Below, piece by piece: positions 41,665-44,101 of a stretch of DNA of 44,101 nt (position 1 is its first letter; each line of letters opens with the position of its first letter). The notes under the pieces were generated by a model, which was not told the DNA's origin, did no database searches, and was given only the letters and a program-made list of their open reading frames with translations. The stretch spans positions 1-44,101 of the forward strand of contig NZ_AOIL01000042.1 of assembly GCF_000337595.1 (NCBI RefSeq), written 5' to 3'. A program made the position numbers and the translations under genes. This stretch comes from Natrialba taiwanensis DSM 12281 (GTDB lineage: Archaea; Halobacteriota; Halobacteria; Halobacteriales; Natrialbaceae).

Positions 41665-42701
41665 CGGGGTTGTGGCTCCGGCTCCGACTCCGACTCGGAC
41701 GCTGCCGTGGTCGTACAGAGCTGCTCGAGTTTCGTTGCCGCCGCGCCCGACTCGATCGCCTCGCGGGCGACTGCCGCGCCGTCCGCGAGCGAGTCCGCCT
41801 CGCCGGCGACGTAAATCGCCGCGCCGGCGTTCGCGAGGATCACGTCGCGCTTGGCCCCCGTCACCGACCCCTCGACGATCCCGCGCAGATCGGTTGCGTT
41901 CTCCGCGGGCGTTCCGCCGGCGATATCACCGATGTCGTGTTCGTCGAGTCCGAGGGTTTCGGGATCGATACTGAACTCGTCGACGGTCTCGCCCTCGACC
42001 TCCGCGACGGCCGTCTCGCCGTGAATCGCGATTTCGTCCGTACCAGTGCCGTGGACGACCAGCGCCCGGTCGACCTCCATCCGCGCGAGTGCGTTCGCAA
42101 GCACGGGCACGAGTTCGGAATCGTAGACGCCGATCACCTGCGCGTCCGCGCCGGCGGGGTTCGTCAGCGGGCCGAGGACGTTGAAAACCGTCCGCATACC
42201 GAGTTCTTTGCGCGGGCCGATGACGGCCTTCATCGCCGGGTGGAACACCGGTGCGAGCATAAAGCCGATCCCGTCGCGCTCGATGGCGTCCTCGACGGCC
42301 GGCGGTTCTGCCTCGACGTTGACCCCGACTTCCTCGAGTACGTCCGCGCTTCCCGACGACGACGACACCGAGTAGTTCCCGTGCTTTGCGATCGGCACAC
42401 CGGCCCCGGCGGCGACGATTGAACTCGTCGTCGAGACGTTGATGGTGTTGTAGTCGTCGCCGCCCGTGCCGCAGGTATCGACCAGCGGTTTGCGGTCTGG
42501 TTCGATCGTCCGTGCGGCGTTGCGCATGCCTTGGGCAAAGCCGGCGATTTCGGCTTCGGTTTCCCCTTTCGCGCGCAGTGCGGCAAGCAGCGCGCCGATC
42601 TGTGCCTCGGTTGCGTCTTCGAAGACGGCCGTCGAGGCCGCCCGAGCCTCCGATTGTGTGAGATTCGTCCCGTCGGCCACTCGTTCGACATACTCCTTCA
42701 T
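41661..42701 (-). CDS. trpD: Anthranilate phosphoribosyltransferase
   Basis: A 346-residue enzyme that joins anthranilate to PRPP. The glycine-rich PRPP loop is 'DTCGTGGDDYNTINVSTTSS'. 'KHGNYSVSSSSGSADVLEEVGV' and 'NVLGPLTNPAGADAQVIGVY' are the family blocks. The C-terminal 15 residues are a Ser-Glu/Pro repeat tail. ATG 42701 is the family start (MKEYVERVADG); the frame extends to 42812 without homology. It is the first gene of the operon, with a TATA-like cataaga (42727-42733, minus strand) about 26-32 bp upstream. Confidence 0.95.
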   Translation of the reverse strand: MKEYVERVADGTNLTQSEARAASTAVFEDATEAQIGALLAALRAKGETEAEIAGFAQGMRNAARTIEPDRKPLVDTCGTGGDDYNTINVSTTSSIVAAGAGVPIAKHGNYSVSSSSGSADVLEEVGVNVEAEPPAVEDAIERDGIGFMLAPVFHPAMKAVIGPRKELGMRTVFNVLGPLTNPAGADAQVIGVYDSELVPVLANALARMEVDRALVVHGTGTDEIAIHGETAVAEVEGETVDEFSIDPETLGLDEHDIGDIAGGTPAENATDLRGIVEGSVTGAKRDVILANAGAAIYVAGEADSLADGAAVAREAIESGAAATKLEQLCTTTAASESESEPEPQPR

Positions 42702-42760
42702 TGTGAACACCAATGTACGTTGTTGTCTTATGATGTTCATATGAGTACACCATATTAAGC
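42702..42760 (-). promoter_or_regulatory. trp operon promoter
   Basis: On the minus strand two TATA-like sequences are present: cataaga (42727-42733), placed for a near-leaderless start at 42701, and cttaatat (42752-42759). Between them the 8-bp palindrome TCATATGA (42738-42745) could be part of an operator. No trp attenuator-type leader peptide was seen. Confidence 0.4.
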
Positions 42761-42880
42761 CTGTTGGAGCGTGCGGACCAGTTGCGCACGACGATCGATT
42801 CGAAACCTTCAATTACGGTGGCGGGCAACGAACGAGTGCAGACAGCGTGGCGCCGCGGGCCACGGAAAGCGAAACCAGGC

Positions 42881-42955
42881 GGGTTGGTGGTCTAGTCTGG
42901 TTATGACACCTCCTTGACATGGAGGAGGCCGGCAGTTCAAATCTGCCCCAACCCA
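42881..42955 (+). tRNA. tRNA-Val (GAC)
   Basis: The acceptor GGGTTGG pairs with CCAACCC before A73 (42955). The anticodon stem CCTCC/GGAGG frames the loop TTGACAT, giving anticodon GAC. The T arm is GGCAG-TTCAAAT-CTGCC. It is 75 nt with no intron and no encoded CCA. Copies of the 3' 21 bases recur downstream. Confidence 0.95.
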
Positions 42956-43197
42956 CTACTTCTGTCGCGAACAAATCCGTGAGCGACTGAGTTGTACCGT
43001 TGGGAAGTTTGAATCAGGGAGTGTAGCGAAGCGGAACGACCGTGGTTCAAATCTGCCCCAACCCATTTCTCAGCGACACAATTCGACGAGCGGAGCGAGG
43101 AGTTCGTCCGTGACATGTCATTACGGATAGTGTGAACCAGACGAAACGCCTACCGACGCGAGTCCGTCTCGATGCAATTCAAGTCTGTCCCAACCCA
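42935..43197 (+). repeat. Three copies of the tRNA-Val 3' end (att-like scars)
   Basis: The 21 bases ending the tRNA (42935-42955, gttcaaatctgccccaaccca minus its last base for length) recur exactly at 43045-43065, and with three mismatches at 43177-43197. The intervals are 110 and 132 bp. The spacers have no gene but share short gagcg/cgaacg-like words. Integrases of haloarchaeal plasmids and proviruses recombine at tRNA 3' ends, so repeated copies mark past insertions whose cargo is gone. Confidence 0.7.
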
Positions 43198-43280
43198 TCT
43201 TTCGAGCGAGAAACTGTACAGCCCGAAGCGACGAGTTCTCACTCTGTCACTCGAAAACGAGCGAGCAGTTTCCACGACGC

Positions 43281-43889
43281 CTACAGGTCGAACTGGAGTC
43301 GATCACCCTCTTCGACGCCTCGATCGGCAGTCCACTCGTACCCGACTTCCAGCACGTATTGACCGCGACCGGGGTAGGTTTGCTCGGACCCGTCTTCGTC
43401 CGGCCCCGGTTCTGGTGCGTGGTGAATACCCGTGATAACGCCCTCCTCATCCGCGAAGATGATATCGATCCCGAACGACATCTCCGGCATTATGAACGTC
43501 CGATCGTCCACCGCTTCGTAGACGAACAGCATCCCGCGGTCTTCGGGTAACTCTTCGGTCTCGCTCAACCCCACCCGTTGTAATGTCGGCGTATCAGCGA
43601 TCGCTGCCGTCACCTCGCCAACGTCATCGCCATCGGGTGTCGTTACCCGGACGTCGGTCGTCTCGTAGTCCGAATGTACTGTTGCCGACGATTCGTCGCC
43701 GTTTGAACTCGCGTTCTCCGCCGGGTCTTCGCTTTCCTGGTCATCTTGACCGTTTTGATCCCCTTCCTTGTCTTCGTTGCTTTCGGTACTCTCGTTGAGA
43801 CAGCCCACAAGTCCGATCGAACCGAGACTCGTCGCAAAGCCTGCAAGAACGGTTCGCCGGTCTGCGGTCGGTGAACGCGGCGGGGGCAT
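43281..43889 (-). CDS. DUF192 domain Tat lipoprotein
   Basis: A 202-residue exported protein. A twin-arginine signal 'TADRRTVLAGFATSLGSIGL' leads to a lipobox LVGC (Cys about residue 30), then an acidic Asn/Asp/Glu linker and a DUF192 domain ('TAAIADTPTLQRVGLSETEE', 'DRGMLFVYEAVDDRTFIMPE', 'FGIDIIFADEEGVITGIHHA', 'YVLEVGYEWTADRGVEEGD'). Function unknown; DUF192 proteins are extracytoplasmic. A TATA-like tttatgag (43917-43924, minus strand) 28-35 bp before the ATG at 43889 fixes the start. Longer in-frame starts to 44018 are rejected. Confidence 0.88.
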   Translation of the reverse strand: MPPPRSPTADRRTVLAGFATSLGSIGLVGCLNESTESNEDKEGDQNGQDDQESEDPAENASSNGDESSATVHSDYETTDVRVTTPDGDDVGEVTAAIADTPTLQRVGLSETEELPEDRGMLFVYEAVDDRTFIMPEMSFGIDIIFADEEGVITGIHHAPEPGPDEDGSEQTYPGRGQYVLEVGYEWTADRGVEEGDRLQFDL

Positions 43890-44101
43890 TATCAGGCACC
43901 ACCGACCACGACACCACTCATAAACGTTTGTTACACGTTTCATCACTTTCTGTACGTAGAGGGATCCTACGTGGTGGTACTGTTCGCTTGAACTGTCCGA
44001 GTTCATACTGTCGGACAAAACTATTCACACGTCGATCGCACTCGAACGGTCGTCGCAACAAGCGACGATCCGTGAGACGCGATCGAGTGTTCACTGACTT
44101 T
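43890..44101. other. Upstream region at the window edge
   Basis: It holds the promoter of the DUF192 gene. A GTCGCAACAAGCGAC-like inverted repeat (GTCGC/GCGAC, 44052-44066) lies near the right edge. No gene is visible. Confidence 0.35.

Noticed and set aside
42935..43197. CRISPR-like interpretation of the repeated 21-mers
   Set aside because: Only three copies with uneven long spacers, and the repeat is the tRNA-Val 3' end.

Overview
The window is a piece of a haloarchaeal chromosome, most likely from the Natrialbales or a near relative. It is GC-rich with acidic proteins. Many genes look leaderless, with a TATA-like box 24-32 bp before the ATG. It carries haloarchaea-specific families (DUF7344, HalOD1, Bat/HTH_10 regulators, DUF5830, small CPxCG zinc proteins), an elongator tRNA-Met with an intron, and an orphan CTAG-type DNA methylase. 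No rRNA, CRISPR array or intact insertion sequence was seen.

Layout. 1-2.1 kb: a DUF7344 regulator and a thioredoxin-reductase-like flavoprotein. 2.4-9 kb: a terminal oxidase cluster (coxB divergent from coxA plus a small membrane protein, then coxC) with a manganese catalase and a small Tat-exported protein inside it. 9-12.7 kb: geranylgeranyl-reductase family protein, 2-hydroxyacid dehydrogenase, UspA, a second DUF7344 protein. 12.8-15 kb: asd, a disrupted zinc-knuckle/membrane gene, and rps17e. 15.2-24.8 kb: membrane proteins, a DUF447/CitG-like pair, mutY, the Zim-type methylase, small zinc proteins and gamma-glutamyltransferase. 24.9-29.1 kb: a 1134-residue PAS/GAF/Bat/HTH_10 regulator followed by two convergent HalOD1 proteins.

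29.1-31.2 kb is an AT-richer accessory stretch. It has a Tat-exported, lysine-rich 21-residue-repeat protein, which is very odd in an acidic-proteome organism, and a converging gene remnant. 31.2-34.6 kb: tRNA-Met with intron, DUF7115-like, DUF5830, VTT-domain and HVO_2523-like zinc proteins. 34.7-37.8 kb: class II ribonucleotide reductase, whose ribosome binding site sits in a GNRA-loop hairpin. 38.5-42.7 kb: a tightly overlapping trpDFEG operon. 42.9-44.1 kb: tRNA-Val followed by two further copies of its 3' end (att-site scars), and a DUF192 lipoprotein.

The most unusual signals are: the lysine-rich repeat protein; a recurring arrangement of TATA box, leaderless short ORF, GGAGG and ATGA overlap before coxA, uspA and a small membrane gene; the hairpin over the nrdJ ribosome binding site; the tRNA-Val 3'-end array; and a conserved-looking zinc-knuckle frame broken by an in-frame TAG. 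Functions come from motif recognition by eye; no database search was run.
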